A stretch of 44,064 nucleotides of DNA, taken from positions 1 through 44,064 of the forward strand of contig JANXYU010000013.1 of assembly GCA_025355855.1 (NCBI GenBank), given 5' to 3'. Source of the stretch: Actinomycetota bacterium (GTDB lineage: Bacteria > Actinomycetota > JAHEXW01). Position 1 is the stretch's first letter; each line of letters opens with the position of its first letter. The notes beneath the pieces are model-generated. The model saw only the letters and a program-made list of their open reading frames with translations, was not told where the DNA came from and did no database searches. This document shows positions 17,552-26,429 of this stretch, piece by piece. Both the position numbers and the translations under genes were made by a program.

Positions 17552-18809
17552 TCTCGGTCACCGCGACATCCGCTCTAAGATCGATGAGCCCCAGCATCTC
17601 CCGGCCCGCGGCGACGTCAAAGGTAATTGCGTCGACCCATCTGTCGGCGGGCGTGACCGTGCCGTCTGTAAGGTCCACAATCCCTAAAGAGATGGAATAG
17701 TTGCCCTCGCGCAACCAAGCATCCCAGGTAAATTCCGCCTGGATCGTGTCCCCCGCCCGCTTAACGGAAATCGGAGTATTGTTGTAGCTCGTGTTGGTGC
17801 CATAGACGTCCAGGCCAGTCGCGCTGTGAATCGTCATACCGACAACCGGATTTGGTATTACGTCGTTGAAGTCGATTTTTACGCGTACTTGGACCTTGTC
17901 CCCGCTTTTGATTGACTTAACCGGCTCGCCGGCCGCGTTCACGAGAGAGTATTCTTTGATTGTAGCCGCGCCGAAACCATATCTCTTCTGCTTGGCGGCG
18001 CTCAGGTCGTGATCAGCCGATTCTTCGCCCGACTTGATCCGCCGGGCGGCTTCCTTTTTGGAGAGCAGCTCAAAATAGGCGCTGACGATGTTCATCGGCT
18101 GGCCGGATGCGACGATTTTGCCATGATCCAGCAGTATCGCCTCATCGCACAGGTCTTTAACGGCGTTGGCGTCGTGCGAAACAAAGATGATGGTCTTGCC
18201 TGCCGCCTGGTATTCCTTGATTCGCCGGAAACAACGGCGCTGAAAAGCGACGTCCCCGACCGCCAGGACTTCGTCGATTAGCAGGATATCCGGGTCCACA
18301 TTAACGGCGATGGCAAAAGCCAGACGCATGTACATGCCCGACGAATAGCTCTTGACGGGCATGTCGATGAATTCCTCAAGTTCGGAGAAAGCGACCATAT
18401 CGTCAAACCGGGCCTCGATCTCCTCCCGCGGCAAACGCAGGATGGCGCCGTTTAAGAAGATGTTTTCACGGCCCGAAAGATCGAGGTGGAATCCGGCACC
18501 TAGCTCCAGCAGGGCCGATATCCGCCCGTTAACCGTTACGGTGCCAGATTCCGGCCGCAAAATGTTGGCGATCGCCTTCAGCAGTGTGGATTTCCCGCAA
18601 CCGTTCTCGCCGATCAAGCCATAGGTGCGGCCTTTTTTAAACTCATAGCTGACGTCGTTCAAAGCCCACAGGACCTCGTAAGACGCGCGGCGTCCGCCGG
18701 ATAGCACCAGGTCCTTGAGGCTGTCGTGTCGTTCATGATAAAGCAGATACTTTTTTTTGACGTGGTCGACTTTGATGACGGTCGCTTCTTGGCTGTTAGG
18801 CTGGGACAT
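17544..18809 (-). CDS. ABC exporter ATPase with carbohydrate-binding C-domain (Wzt-like, copy 1)
   Basis: ATPase of an ABC-2 polysaccharide exporter, 421 aa. Walker A GENGCGKST (67-75), signature YSSGMYMR (155-162), Walker B ILLIDE (175-180), D-loop AVGD and switch His212 are intact. Residues about 285-421 form a separate beta-rich domain like the Wzt C-terminal domain, which in O-antigen exporters reads a modification on the non-reducing end of the chain. It pairs with the permease at 18813-19610 (3-nt gap). This copy-1 C-domain differs clearly from that of the second Wzt (23349-24584), so the two exporters may carry different chains. Confidence 0.93.
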   Translation of the reverse strand: MSQPNSQEATVIKVDHVKKKYLLYHERHDSLKDLVLSGGRRASYEVLWALNDVSYEFKKGRTYGLIGENGCGKSTLLKAIANILRPESGTVTVNGRISALLELGAGFHLDLSGRENIFLNGAILRLPREEIEARFDDMVAFSELEEFIDMPVKSYSSGMYMRLAFAIAVNVDPDILLIDEVLAVGDVAFQRRCFRRIKEYQAAGKTIIFVSHDANAVKDLCDEAILLDHGKIVASGQPMNIVSAYFELLSKKEAARRIKSGEESADHDLSAAKQKRYGFGAATIKEYSLVNAAGEPVKSIKSGDKVQVRVKIDFNDVIPNPVVGMTIHSATGLDVYGTNTSYNNTPISVKRAGDTIQAEFTWDAWLREGNYSISLGIVDLTDGTVTPADRWVDAITFDVAAGREMLGLIDLRADVAVTENG

Positions 18810-18812
18810 AGG

Positions 18813-19610
18813 CTAGACCTCGTCCGCGAAAGCAGGTTCCAGCCGCCGGAAAACGACGAACCCGAGCACCAAGACAAAAGCCGTAATCGCCAGAGAATAC
18901 AGGATGGACGACCAGCTGGGCGGTTGCACGCTATACAGGATACTGCGGTAGGCGTTCACGATTGGCGTCATCGGGTTGAGATTATAGATCGTCATCAACC
19001 AGGGATAATGGGTCATCCAGTAGCTTGTTTGCACCCTTTCGATGTTGTAGATGATAGGGGTGGCATAGAACAATGCCATCAAGGCGACACCGACGATGTA
19101 CTGGATGTCGCGGAAATAAACGTTAAGGCCAGCCAAGAGTAAGGCCAGCCCGGTAACGCACAGTGTCTCAACGATGATTATGAACGGCAGAATGAACAAC
19201 CAGACCCAGAAATGATAACCGTAAAAAGCTAGGAAGATGAATAAAACTACTAGGCTGAGCAGGAAATTAAACAGGTTGGCTAGAACGCTGGCCAGAGGCA
19301 ATATCTCCCTAGGAAAATAAACCTTCTTGATGAGTGCTCCGTTGCCGACAACCGACCCAGTCGCCGTCGTTAAAGCGGTATTGAAGAAGTTCCAGGGCAA
19401 AAGGCCGCAGAGCAGAAAGACCGGAAAGTCCTTGATGCCGAACTTGAATACATATGCGAAGACAAATGAGAAGATCACCATCATCAGCAATGGGTTTAAC
19501 AGAGACCAGAGGAACCCCAGCACCGAATTGCGGTACTGAACTTTTAGCTCTTTCACGCTCAGGGTCCAAATCAAATCCCTATACTCATACAGCTCCCGCA
19601 GTTTACTCAA
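18813..19610 (-). CDS. ABC-2 type polysaccharide exporter permease (Wzm-like, copy 1)
   Basis: Integral membrane protein of 265 aa with six predicted helices. The N-terminal amphipathic segment is followed by ELKVQYRNSVLGFLWSLLNP, the hallmark of the Wzm/TagG/RfbA permease family, and by NVYFRDIQYI and ALFYATPIIY later on. With the following ATPase it would flip or export a lipid-linked glycan across the membrane. The start is TTG 19610, overlapping the RmlD stop as TTGA with a GGCGGGG stretch upstream. It is clearly paralogous to the permease at 24586-25392, including the C-terminal RRLEPAFADE versus KRLAPAFAEE. Confidence 0.93.
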   Translation of the reverse strand: MSKLRELYEYRDLIWTLSVKELKVQYRNSVLGFLWSLLNPLLMMVIFSFVFAYVFKFGIKDFPVFLLCGLLPWNFFNTALTTATGSVVGNGALIKKVYFPREILPLASVLANLFNFLLSLVVLFIFLAFYGYHFWVWLFILPFIIIVETLCVTGLALLLAGLNVYFRDIQYIVGVALMALFYATPIIYNIERVQTSYWMTHYPWLMTIYNLNPMTPIVNAYRSILYSVQPPSWSSILYSLAITAFVLVLGFVVFRRLEPAFADEV

Positions 19611-20452
19611 AGGGCCCCGCCACTGGCAAAATACTCAGCCAACGCTTCTTGCCATGGGCGCATCGGCGCCAGGCCGCGCAGCTCGCTTGCGTAGTTGGCC
19701 AAAACCGAGTAGGCCGGGCGGGGCGCTGGACGCTTAAGTTCAGCCGTCGTCATCGGCTTGATCTTATCAGCATCCAGATCGGCCATTCGAAGAATCATTT
19801 TCGCAAAATAGTACCAAGACGTCTCGCCGGTATTTGTAACGTGGTATGTACCATACCAGCCCGTTACCATTAGTTCCTCAATTCGGCGCGCTAGATCAAG
19901 CGCGAGCGTAGGCGATCCCACCTGGTCGTTAACAACGGTTATGCTGTCTTTTTCGCCTGCCAGACGGAGCATTGTCTGGACAAAATTGTGGCCGTGCTGG
20001 CCATAAAGCCAGGCGGTGCGGATGATATAATGCCGCGGGCAGACCTCTCTGATCAGATTCTCGCCAGCCAACTTAGACCGCCCGTAAACACTCTGCGGAT
20101 TAGGTACGTCGAATTCGTCATACGGTGATGTTTTTGCTCCATCGAAAACGAAATCGGTGCCGATCGAAACAAGGGGTATGCCGGAAGCACAAGCTGCCAA
20201 AGCCAGATTGTGGGGTCCAATAGCGTTTACACGATACGCCAGGTCGACATTAGATTCGCAACCGTCAACATCCGTATAGGCGGCGCTATTGATAATGATA
20301 TCCGGCTTGATCAAAGCGCAGTCGGCCTCTACTCGGGCAGTATCCGTGATATCCCAATCAATATCAAATGGATATAGTTTATGGTCACTTTCTAAAACTT
20401 TTATTAAATCATGGCCGAGCTGGCCGGCCGCGCCCGTAATTATAATCTTCAT
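19607..20452 (-). CDS. rmlD: dTDP-4-dehydrorhamnose reductase
   Basis: Last enzyme of dTDP-L-rhamnose synthesis, reducing dTDP-4-keto-L-rhamnose with NAD(P)H. The 281-aa length is standard. GAAGQLGHDL near the N-terminus is the nucleotide-binding loop, NSAAYTDVDGCE and GTDFVFDG are RmlD signatures, and YGRSKLAGE contains the catalytic Tyr/Lys. RmlA, an RmlC-like protein and RmlB are encoded at 26942-28006, 26430-26885 and 25401-26378, so the pathway is present in one cluster, although rmlD is separated from the rest by an exporter and two methyltransferases. The GxxDFVFDG Ser-to-Gly change relative to the usual STDYVFDG is minor. Confidence 0.93.
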   Translation of the reverse strand: MKIIITGAAGQLGHDLIKVLESDHKLYPFDIDWDITDTARVEADCALIKPDIIINSAAYTDVDGCESNVDLAYRVNAIGPHNLALAACASGIPLVSIGTDFVFDGAKTSPYDEFDVPNPQSVYGRSKLAGENLIREVCPRHYIIRTAWLYGQHGHNFVQTMLRLAGEKDSITVVNDQVGSPTLALDLARRIEELMVTGWYGTYHVTNTGETSWYYFAKMILRMADLDADKIKPMTTAELKRPAPRPAYSVLANYASELRGLAPMRPWQEALAEYFASGGAL

Positions 20453-20457
20453 AGTCG

Positions 20458-22281
20458 CTAACCTCCGTTAGTTCGCCTCCGGCTCAACCGTTCCATTAAT
20501 CGCCTATAGAGAGAGACAACTTTCCAAGCGCGCGAAGCATGAATATCATCCAGATCTGCCTGCAAGTTCTTCACGGCGTCATTTTGCTCCCGCACTTTCG
20601 CACAGTTGGCCGTCACCTCTAATTGCAGCCTCGCAACGGTCTCCCGCACGTCAAATGCGTCGACGAAATATCGTTCCAAGTGAGACGGCTTTTCGTACAC
20701 GAGACTTTGAAACTCGTTCTCACGCCGGAAACTGGCGTCCTGCCGGGCCCCTTTATAATCGGGAAAAACGTCGCGCATGACCCGATCGACAGACCCATGG
20801 ATATCTTTATCCTTAAGAAACGGGCCGAATTGATAGAAAAGCCAAAACAGATTGCGCCATATGACGTAGTCAGCCGGAATCGTGTGATTGACCGCCCATT
20901 TCTTATCTATGAATTCTAGTCCGTTGTCCGTCCGAATCAGATTCCAGAACGCGAAATCAAGTGCGGCGCCGTCCACCAGCAAATAGCCATCTTGGTCCAT
21001 GTCCCCGGAACCAAACCTTTTCACTAGCTCGTCCTTTGTTTCCTGTGCTAGCGCCGTTATCTTGGCTTGCCATTCTTTTGACAGCAGCGCGGCATAGGCC
21101 TCGCTGGTCAAAGCATCGCCGGCGATATAGTCAGCGTCTGCTAGAGTAAAACCGATTTGTCCCAGATCGATTCGCGGCTGTCCCTCACGCAACGGTTGCC
21201 GCTTTACAAGGTAGCCGCCGGCCTGCTTAGGCGCCAACGTAATCGTATGATGCAGCTCCGGCCGGCCGCTATTGCTGAACTTCTTGATCAGCCAGTCGGT
21301 TGCCTGGTTGACATTTGGCTTCGTGGAACAGACAACCAAGAACGAGTTAGAGAAATGCCAGAGCATCTTATCTTTGACGAGGGTCTCCAACATAACTTGG
21401 TCGGGTAAGATGAATAGCCTTTCGCTCATATAGTCTTCTGCGAAACCGCGGAACCAGTGATGTGGGTTAAGGGTTAGCGTTTCATCGCTCTCACGCATCA
21501 GAACACTCGTCAGCTTGTAGTCAGGGAACAAATGATAGAACTGGAGCGATTGGAAACCCGACTCGCGCAAAATGGACTCAAGCTCGGTCCGACTGAATGT
21601 GACGGCAGATTTGTTGGGATACCCGACCAAACCTTCGCCGAAACCACCCGTGTGGTCCTCGCCGCAGCCGGCCCAATATTTCAGACCTAGGCGGTTTTCG
21701 ATGGCTAACACATAAGACCCGTCGGGTGCGAGCGTCTGTCTGACTTTGTCTAGGAAACTGATGCAGGCCTCTCTTGGGTCGCCGTCTTGATATGCCGGGA
21801 CGTACTCGAGCGATCCGATCTGCGCAACAACATCAACGTTCTCAGGAAACGGCGCTTTTAGCATATCGCCGACCAACAGCCTGACGTTCGCCAGACCCGC
21901 TGTTCGCTGCCGGTTTACTTTCGCGCGGGGCAGATTGCCCTCGATCGAGTCGACGTGCGCGAAGTTGTCGGCCAACCATCTGGTTATACTGCCGGTTCCC
22001 GCACCCAGTTCAAATACGGTGCGGTCTTTTGTATTGTCTTTTCCTAAGATTTCCTTGACGCCCTCGAGAAGATTGGCTCGGCGATGAGATAAATGGTACC
22101 GCGACGGCCAGTCCTTGATATACTTTTTCAGCTCTATTGGATACACGCTTGTGCCGCCGGTTGCGCTGAAGACTTCTGTCAAATAGTCCTCGCTGCCGTC
22201 TCGATAGTCAACCACCGTGCCGTCATTACTGATCCATAGGTCGGACTGTTTGTCATATGTGTAATGGTCGTTGATGCTCAT
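20458..22281 (-). CDS. Large class I SAM-dependent methyltransferase with C-terminal coiled coil
   Basis: A 607-aa protein. The N-terminal part (about 60-260) is a class I methyltransferase with motif I ELGAGTGS (91-98), an acidic residue after the second strand (DSIEGN) and GDMLKAPF in the adenine-binding region. The middle (about 260-540) is unassigned. The C-terminus (about 535-600) is a heptad-like coiled coil ending in SRAWKVVSLYRRL, a short motif seen at the ends of many glycan-assembly proteins and thought to contact the membrane. It lies between two Wzm/Wzt exporters next to another methyltransferase. Capping or decorating the glycan with O-methyl groups is the inferred role. Confidence 0.83.
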   Translation of the reverse strand: MSINDHYTYDKQSDLWISNDGTVVDYRDGSEDYLTEVFSATGGTSVYPIELKKYIKDWPSRYHLSHRRANLLEGVKEILGKDNTKDRTVFELGAGTGSITRWLADNFAHVDSIEGNLPRAKVNRQRTAGLANVRLLVGDMLKAPFPENVDVVAQIGSLEYVPAYQDGDPREACISFLDKVRQTLAPDGSYVLAIENRLGLKYWAGCGEDHTGGFGEGLVGYPNKSAVTFSRTELESILRESGFQSLQFYHLFPDYKLTSVLMRESDETLTLNPHHWFRGFAEDYMSERLFILPDQVMLETLVKDKMLWHFSNSFLVVCSTKPNVNQATDWLIKKFSNSGRPELHHTITLAPKQAGGYLVKRQPLREGQPRIDLGQIGFTLADADYIAGDALTSEAYAALLSKEWQAKITALAQETKDELVKRFGSGDMDQDGYLLVDGAALDFAFWNLIRTDNGLEFIDKKWAVNHTIPADYVIWRNLFWLFYQFGPFLKDKDIHGSVDRVMRDVFPDYKGARQDASFRRENEFQSLVYEKPSHLERYFVDAFDVRETVARLQLEVTANCAKVREQNDAVKNLQADLDDIHASRAWKVVSLYRRLMERLSRRRTNGG

Positions 22282-22287
22282 CGCTTC

Positions 22288-23328
22288 TTAGGCCTCATCT
22301 TTTGTTGCCACCGCGACAAAGTAGAGCGCATCACCGGGGTCGTTTTCATGTAGAGTCTGTCGTCGGGGAAACGTTACTGTCCCCATGTCGTCAGCGCGCC
22401 GCGACTCGCGTTCCGCGATAAGGTTGAAATCACCGTAGCGCAGCAGTTGCTCTATCAACTGCTGCGCTGTGATCCACAGTCTGTGTTCGCGCTCTCGGGT
22501 TAGTTGCTCGACGTGTTTTGTAGACTGAACCAGAGACTCGACAACAGCCGCTACGGCGCGAACATCTTTGCGGCCCCCGAGGAACATCTTTGCCTTACGC
22601 ATTATTCCAGGCCAACGGGATTCGCTCAGATTAACAGTGCGCCGCATGGCTCTCACTTGCTCCCCAATGACCTCGTCTGACAAACCCTGAACCGGTTCGT
22701 AGCGCATCTCTTGCAGCCTGACCAAGAGAAGCTCGAGCATGCAAAGATTTACCTCATAATCGAGGTTGTCCCCGGAAATCGGCGCCTCGGGCTTTTGAAA
22801 AAACATATTCACTTCCGAAAAATGTTTCTTCAATAACGACTCGAACTCTGTTTTTGAGAACTCGGTAATATGAAAGGGGTTGCTGCCGTCCCCAGTATCC
22901 GCCGAGTATTGCTCGACATTAGGACTGGATATGACGAGCTTACCGCCCGGCTTTAGGACTCTCCTTGCCTCAAACAGAAACGCCTCATGATCCGGGATAT
23001 GCTCAATCGTCTCAAACGAACAAACCAAATCAAAGGACTCGTCCTTGAAAGACATCGCCGCTACGTCCATCACGCGGAATTCAACATTCTCCATCTCATA
23101 CGTCATAGCCGCATGAGCCACCGCGTCTTCAGCGATATCTACGCCAATCACCTTTAACGCCCCATTTCGAGCCAGGTAGTGGCTGCCATATCCCGAACCG
23201 CAAGCAGCATCCAGAACTATCTTCCCGCGCGCATAGGGCTTACTGAAGACATACCTCAGTATATGGTGCTGGTATAATTCAGCCAGTTCCGGTTTTTCGG
23301 GAACCAAGCGTTCGCCTGTAAATTCCAT
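22288..23328 (-). CDS. Class I SAM-dependent methyltransferase
   Basis: A 346-aa protein with an N-terminal methyltransferase domain of the Methyltransf_11/25 type. Motif I is LDAACGSGYGS (39-49), VIGVDIA gives the acidic SAM-ribose ligand, and FDLVCSFETIEHI and LKPGGKLVISSPN are the post-I and motif III regions. The C-terminal 120 residues are helical and unassigned. It begins MEFTGERLVPEKPE, a start often seen in glycan-cluster methyltransferases. It lies between the ATPase gene (23349-24584) and the larger methyltransferase, 6 nt from the latter, so methylation of the glycan exported by the adjacent ABC system is likely. Confidence 0.88.
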   Translation of the reverse strand: MEFTGERLVPEKPELAELYQHHILRYVFSKPYARGKIVLDAACGSGYGSHYLARNGALKVIGVDIAEDAVAHAAMTYEMENVEFRVMDVAAMSFKDESFDLVCSFETIEHIPDHEAFLFEARRVLKPGGKLVISSPNVEQYSADTGDGSNPFHITEFSKTEFESLLKKHFSEVNMFFQKPEAPISGDNLDYEVNLCMLELLLVRLQEMRYEPVQGLSDEVIGEQVRAMRRTVNLSESRWPGIMRKAKMFLGGRKDVRAVAAVVESLVQSTKHVEQLTREREHRLWITAQQLIEQLLRYGDFNLIAERESRRADDMGTVTFPRRQTLHENDPGDALYFVAVATKDEA

Positions 23329-23348
23329 GTAGAGATCGCTCTCCTAAT

Positions 23349-24584
23349 CTAACAAGATAGTATGTTTTTGCCGGAATCTGAATCGGTAATGACGATCTTT
23401 GAATCTAGGTTTGCAATTCCCATCATCGTTCCATCATCCCTGACCTTAAAGGACAGCACGTTAGTTCGCCAGTCATAATATCTGGTTGCATCCGGGTACG
23501 CGACAGCCGGGCTAATCAAATACTCGCCGCCGCACAGCCTCATATCTTGTTGAAACTCAACAGTAACTGTCTGGCCCGCCTTAAATAAACCGGTCTTGAC
23601 GCCGCGCCAGAGGGTATTAGTGCCGTAAACGTTTTTGCCGTCCAAACCATCAATGACGAATCCGAAAATGGGATCCCGGGCATCGGCGTGAAAATCAACG
23701 GTCAAGCGCAGCTTCGTTCTCTCTTTCGATTCGAGCCCCAAAGTCTCGATTCCGGCGGCGTTTAGAAGTTCGACTTTAGTGATCTCCGCCTCGCGGGTGC
23801 CTAACCGCTCGCGCTCTTTGTTCTCCCGGCCTTCCAGATAATCAAGATCTTTGTCCGCGATCGAGCTGCGGTAAGCACCGATAACCGTAGCGGCCATACC
23901 GTCTTCCAGGATAACACCATTTTCCATATATATTGCTCTATCGCACACCTTGCGCACAGCGTCCAAATCGTGAGAAACAAAGATGATTGTTTTGCCTTGA
24001 TACTGCATCTCGCTTATCTTCTCGTAGCATTTGCTTTGGAAGTGCTGATCGCCTACTGCCAACACCTCGTCGACAAGCAGAATATCAGGGTCGACATTAA
24101 TGGCGACGGCGAAACCGAGACGAGTATACATGCCGGACGAATAATTCTTGACCGGCTGGTCAATAAACTCCTCAAGCTCGGAAAACGCCACGATGTCATC
24201 GAACACTGCGTCTATTTGTTTGCGAGTAAGACATAATATTGCTCCGTTCAAGTAGACATTATCCCGGCCTGTCAAATCAGGATGGAACCCGGCGCCCAGC
24301 TCCAACAAAGCAGAAACCTTACCGCCTATTTTGACGGACCCGCTGGTAGGGATATAAATGCCCGACAACAATTTAAGAAGGGTGCTTTTACCTGAACCAT
24401 TCTGCCCGATGATGCCCAAGGTCTGTCCGGCTTGAACAGTAAATGAAACATCATTGACCGCCATCAGTTCATCGAACCGGCGCCGGCGGAACAATAAAAG
24501 CTCTTTTAAAGTGTCTCGCCGTTCACGATAAATCCGGAAAGTTTTAGAAACGTTCTCCAATTCCACAATCATTTTGTCCGCCAT
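23349..24584 (-). CDS. ABC exporter ATPase with carbohydrate-binding C-domain (Wzt-like, copy 2)
   Basis: ATPase subunit of 411 aa paired with the permease at 24586-25392. Walker A GQNGSGKS (60-67), signature YSSGMYTR (148-155), Walker B ILLVDE (168-173), AVGD D-loop and switch His205 are intact. The C-terminal beta domain (about 270-400) shares the VYGTNT landmark with the other Wzt but is otherwise divergent, which suggests a different substrate tip. Family knowledge: in ABC-dependent O-antigen export this domain selects chains bearing a terminal modification, often methyl. Two methyltransferase genes follow directly. Confidence 0.93.
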   Translation of the reverse strand: MADKMIVELENVSKTFRIYRERRDTLKELLLFRRRRFDELMAVNDVSFTVQAGQTLGIIGQNGSGKSTLLKLLSGIYIPTSGSVKIGGKVSALLELGAGFHPDLTGRDNVYLNGAILCLTRKQIDAVFDDIVAFSELEEFIDQPVKNYSSGMYTRLGFAVAINVDPDILLVDEVLAVGDQHFQSKCYEKISEMQYQGKTIIFVSHDLDAVRKVCDRAIYMENGVILEDGMAATVIGAYRSSIADKDLDYLEGRENKERERLGTREAEITKVELLNAAGIETLGLESKERTKLRLTVDFHADARDPIFGFVIDGLDGKNVYGTNTLWRGVKTGLFKAGQTVTVEFQQDMRLCGGEYLISPAVAYPDATRYYDWRTNVLSFKVRDDGTMMGIANLDSKIVITDSDSGKNILSC

Positions 24585-24585
24585 T

Positions 24586-25392
24586 CTAAAGCTCTTCCGC
24601 GAAGGCTGGCGCGAGTCTTTTGAAGGTCAGATAACCGACGACGAGAGCAGCCACGGCAGTTGCCGCCGCCACACCAAGCGCCGTCCAGGATGGCCAAGTC
24701 GCTTCATACATCATATTCCGGTACATGATCATGTAGGGCGTCATCGGGTTCAATTGATATAGGCTCAGAAGCCATGGATACGTTTTGAACAGCGTGATCT
24801 TCTGTACCATGCTGATGTTGTAGAGGATAGGAGTCGCGTAGAACAGGGCCATCAGGACCACGTTGACGATATATTGGATGTCCCGGAAGTAGACGTTAAC
24901 GCCAGATAAAAATAAGCAAACGCCTATCGTAAACAGTGTCTGAATGACAATGGCGACTAAAATCAACGGCACGTAAAGATAGAAGTGATAGCCATAAATT
25001 GCCAGAAATATGAATAAGAGCGCCATCGCAATAAGAAAGTTTACCAATTCGGCCAAGACGGCCGCGATCGGAAGAAGCTCTCTGGGAAAGTAAATCTTCT
25101 TAACCAGAGCGGCGTTCGCGAGAACCGAAGCGGTGCCCCCCGCAACGGCCATGTTAAAGAAATTCCACGGCAAGAGGCCGGTCAGCAGGAATATCGGAAA
25201 GTCCTTGATTCCCAACTTAAATACGTGAGCAAAAACAAACGTAAAGATCAACATCATGAGCAACGGGTTCAAAAGCGACCAAAAGAACCCAAGGGCCGAG
25301 CTCTTATATCTAACTTTAAGATCCTTGATCACGAAATTGATCAGCAATTCCCGGTATTTGATTATCTCCGCGGCCTTCTTAAACAAACGCAA
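24586..25392 (-). CDS. ABC-2 type polysaccharide exporter permease (Wzm-like, copy 2)
   Basis: Permease of 268 aa with six predicted helices. DLKVRYKSSALGFFWSLLNP near the N-terminus, GLLPWNFFN, VKKIYFPRELLP and NVYFRDIQYI place it in the Wzm/TagG family. It is 1 nt from its ATPase gene. Long identical stretches with the copy-1 permease (for example IKDFP, FLLxGLLPWNFFN, ALFYATPI) show a within-cluster duplication. It follows rmlB with 8 nt between them and is probably co-transcribed with the dTDP-rhamnose genes. Confidence 0.93.
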   Translation of the reverse strand: MRLFKKAAEIIKYRELLINFVIKDLKVRYKSSALGFFWSLLNPLLMMLIFTFVFAHVFKLGIKDFPIFLLTGLLPWNFFNMAVAGGTASVLANAALVKKIYFPRELLPIAAVLAELVNFLIAMALLFIFLAIYGYHFYLYVPLILVAIVIQTLFTIGVCLFLSGVNVYFRDIQYIVNVVLMALFYATPILYNISMVQKITLFKTYPWLLSLYQLNPMTPYMIMYRNMMYEATWPSWTALGVAAATAVAALVVGYLTFKRLAPAFAEEL

Positions 25393-25400
25393 CCTCGCGT

Positions 25401-26378
25401 TTAGGAATCTGACGCCATTGCGTCAGTTAACGGCCGCCACCACGCGTCGCTGTCCTTATACCACTTGATTGTTTCCGATAAGGCTGAGGCGAAATCATGA
25501 CGCGGTGTCCAGCCAAGAGCTTGGGCTTTGCTTGAATCCAGTGAATAGCGCCGGTCGTGCCCAAGGCGATCCTCGACATAGGAGATTAAGTCATCGTTGA
25601 CCCCGGTGTCCCTTACGATCTGCCGGACGATATCGATGTTCGCGACCTCGTTTCCGCCGCCGATGTTGTAAACTTCGCCGACGTTGCCCTCATGAAAAAC
25701 GATGTCCAGGCCCTCGCAATTGTCTGCAACATAGATCCAATCGCGCACGTTAAGACCGTCGCCGTAGACCGGCAAGGGTTTGCCGTCGATGGCGTTTGTG
25801 GTCAATCGGGGAATCAGTTTCTCGGGGTACTGATACGGCCCAAAGTTGTTGGACGAACGCGTTACTAGCACTGGTGTTCCGTAGGTGTGATAGTAAGCGC
25901 GGCAGATCAGGTCTCCGCCCGCCTTGCTGGCCGAATAAGGGCTGTTCGGCTCGATGGGGTCGGTTTCCATGCTGGAACGCCCCTCCGGGATCGACCCGTA
26001 TACTTCGTCGGTCGAGATATGCAAGAACCGGTCGACATTATGTTTTTTGACAGCTTCTAGGATATTCTGAGTGCCCAGCACGTCAGTTACGACAAATGAC
26101 TGCGGATCCTCGATCGACCGGTCGACATGGCTTTCCGCCGCGAAATTAATGATGCCGTCGACACGGCCCGCCAGATCATCGATGAGGTCGACGTCGCAGA
26201 TATCGCCTTGGACGAACTCGTAGCGCGGATCGTTCTCGATATCGCGCAGGTTATCGAGGTTGCCGGCGTATGTCAGCTTATCTAGATTAATGATCATATA
26301 ATTCGGGTATTTGCCCAGCATATGCCGGATGAAGTTGGAGCCGATAAAACCCGCTCCGCCCGTAACTAATAACTTCAA
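25401..26378 (-). CDS. rmlB: dTDP-glucose 4,6-dehydratase
   Basis: Second step of dTDP-L-rhamnose synthesis, converting dTDP-glucose to dTDP-4-keto-6-deoxyglucose with bound NAD. The N-terminal GGAGFIGSN is the Rossmann loop, HISTDEVYGS carries the Thr-Asp-Glu catalytic triad members (about 123-125), YSASK holds Tyr148/Lys152, and SNNFGPYQYPEKLIP and GLNVRDWIYV are RmlB signatures. The length of 325 aa is normal. A GTG at 26381 is also possible, but AAGGAG is 6 nt from the TTG at 26378, so that start is preferred. It sits directly upstream of the copy-2 exporter. Confidence 0.95.
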   Translation of the reverse strand: MKLLVTGGAGFIGSNFIRHMLGKYPNYMIINLDKLTYAGNLDNLRDIENDPRYEFVQGDICDVDLIDDLAGRVDGIINFAAESHVDRSIEDPQSFVVTDVLGTQNILEAVKKHNVDRFLHISTDEVYGSIPEGRSSMETDPIEPNSPYSASKAGGDLICRAYYHTYGTPVLVTRSSNNFGPYQYPEKLIPRLTTNAIDGKPLPVYGDGLNVRDWIYVADNCEGLDIVFHEGNVGEVYNIGGGNEVANIDIVRQIVRDTGVNDDLISYVEDRLGHDRRYSLDSSKAQALGWTPRHDFASALSETIKWYKDSDAWWRPLTDAMASDS

Positions 26379-26429
26379 CACTCGCTCCTTGTGCGCTTGG
26401 CTCTCGTTGTGTTCCTTGTCTGCGTCTGT

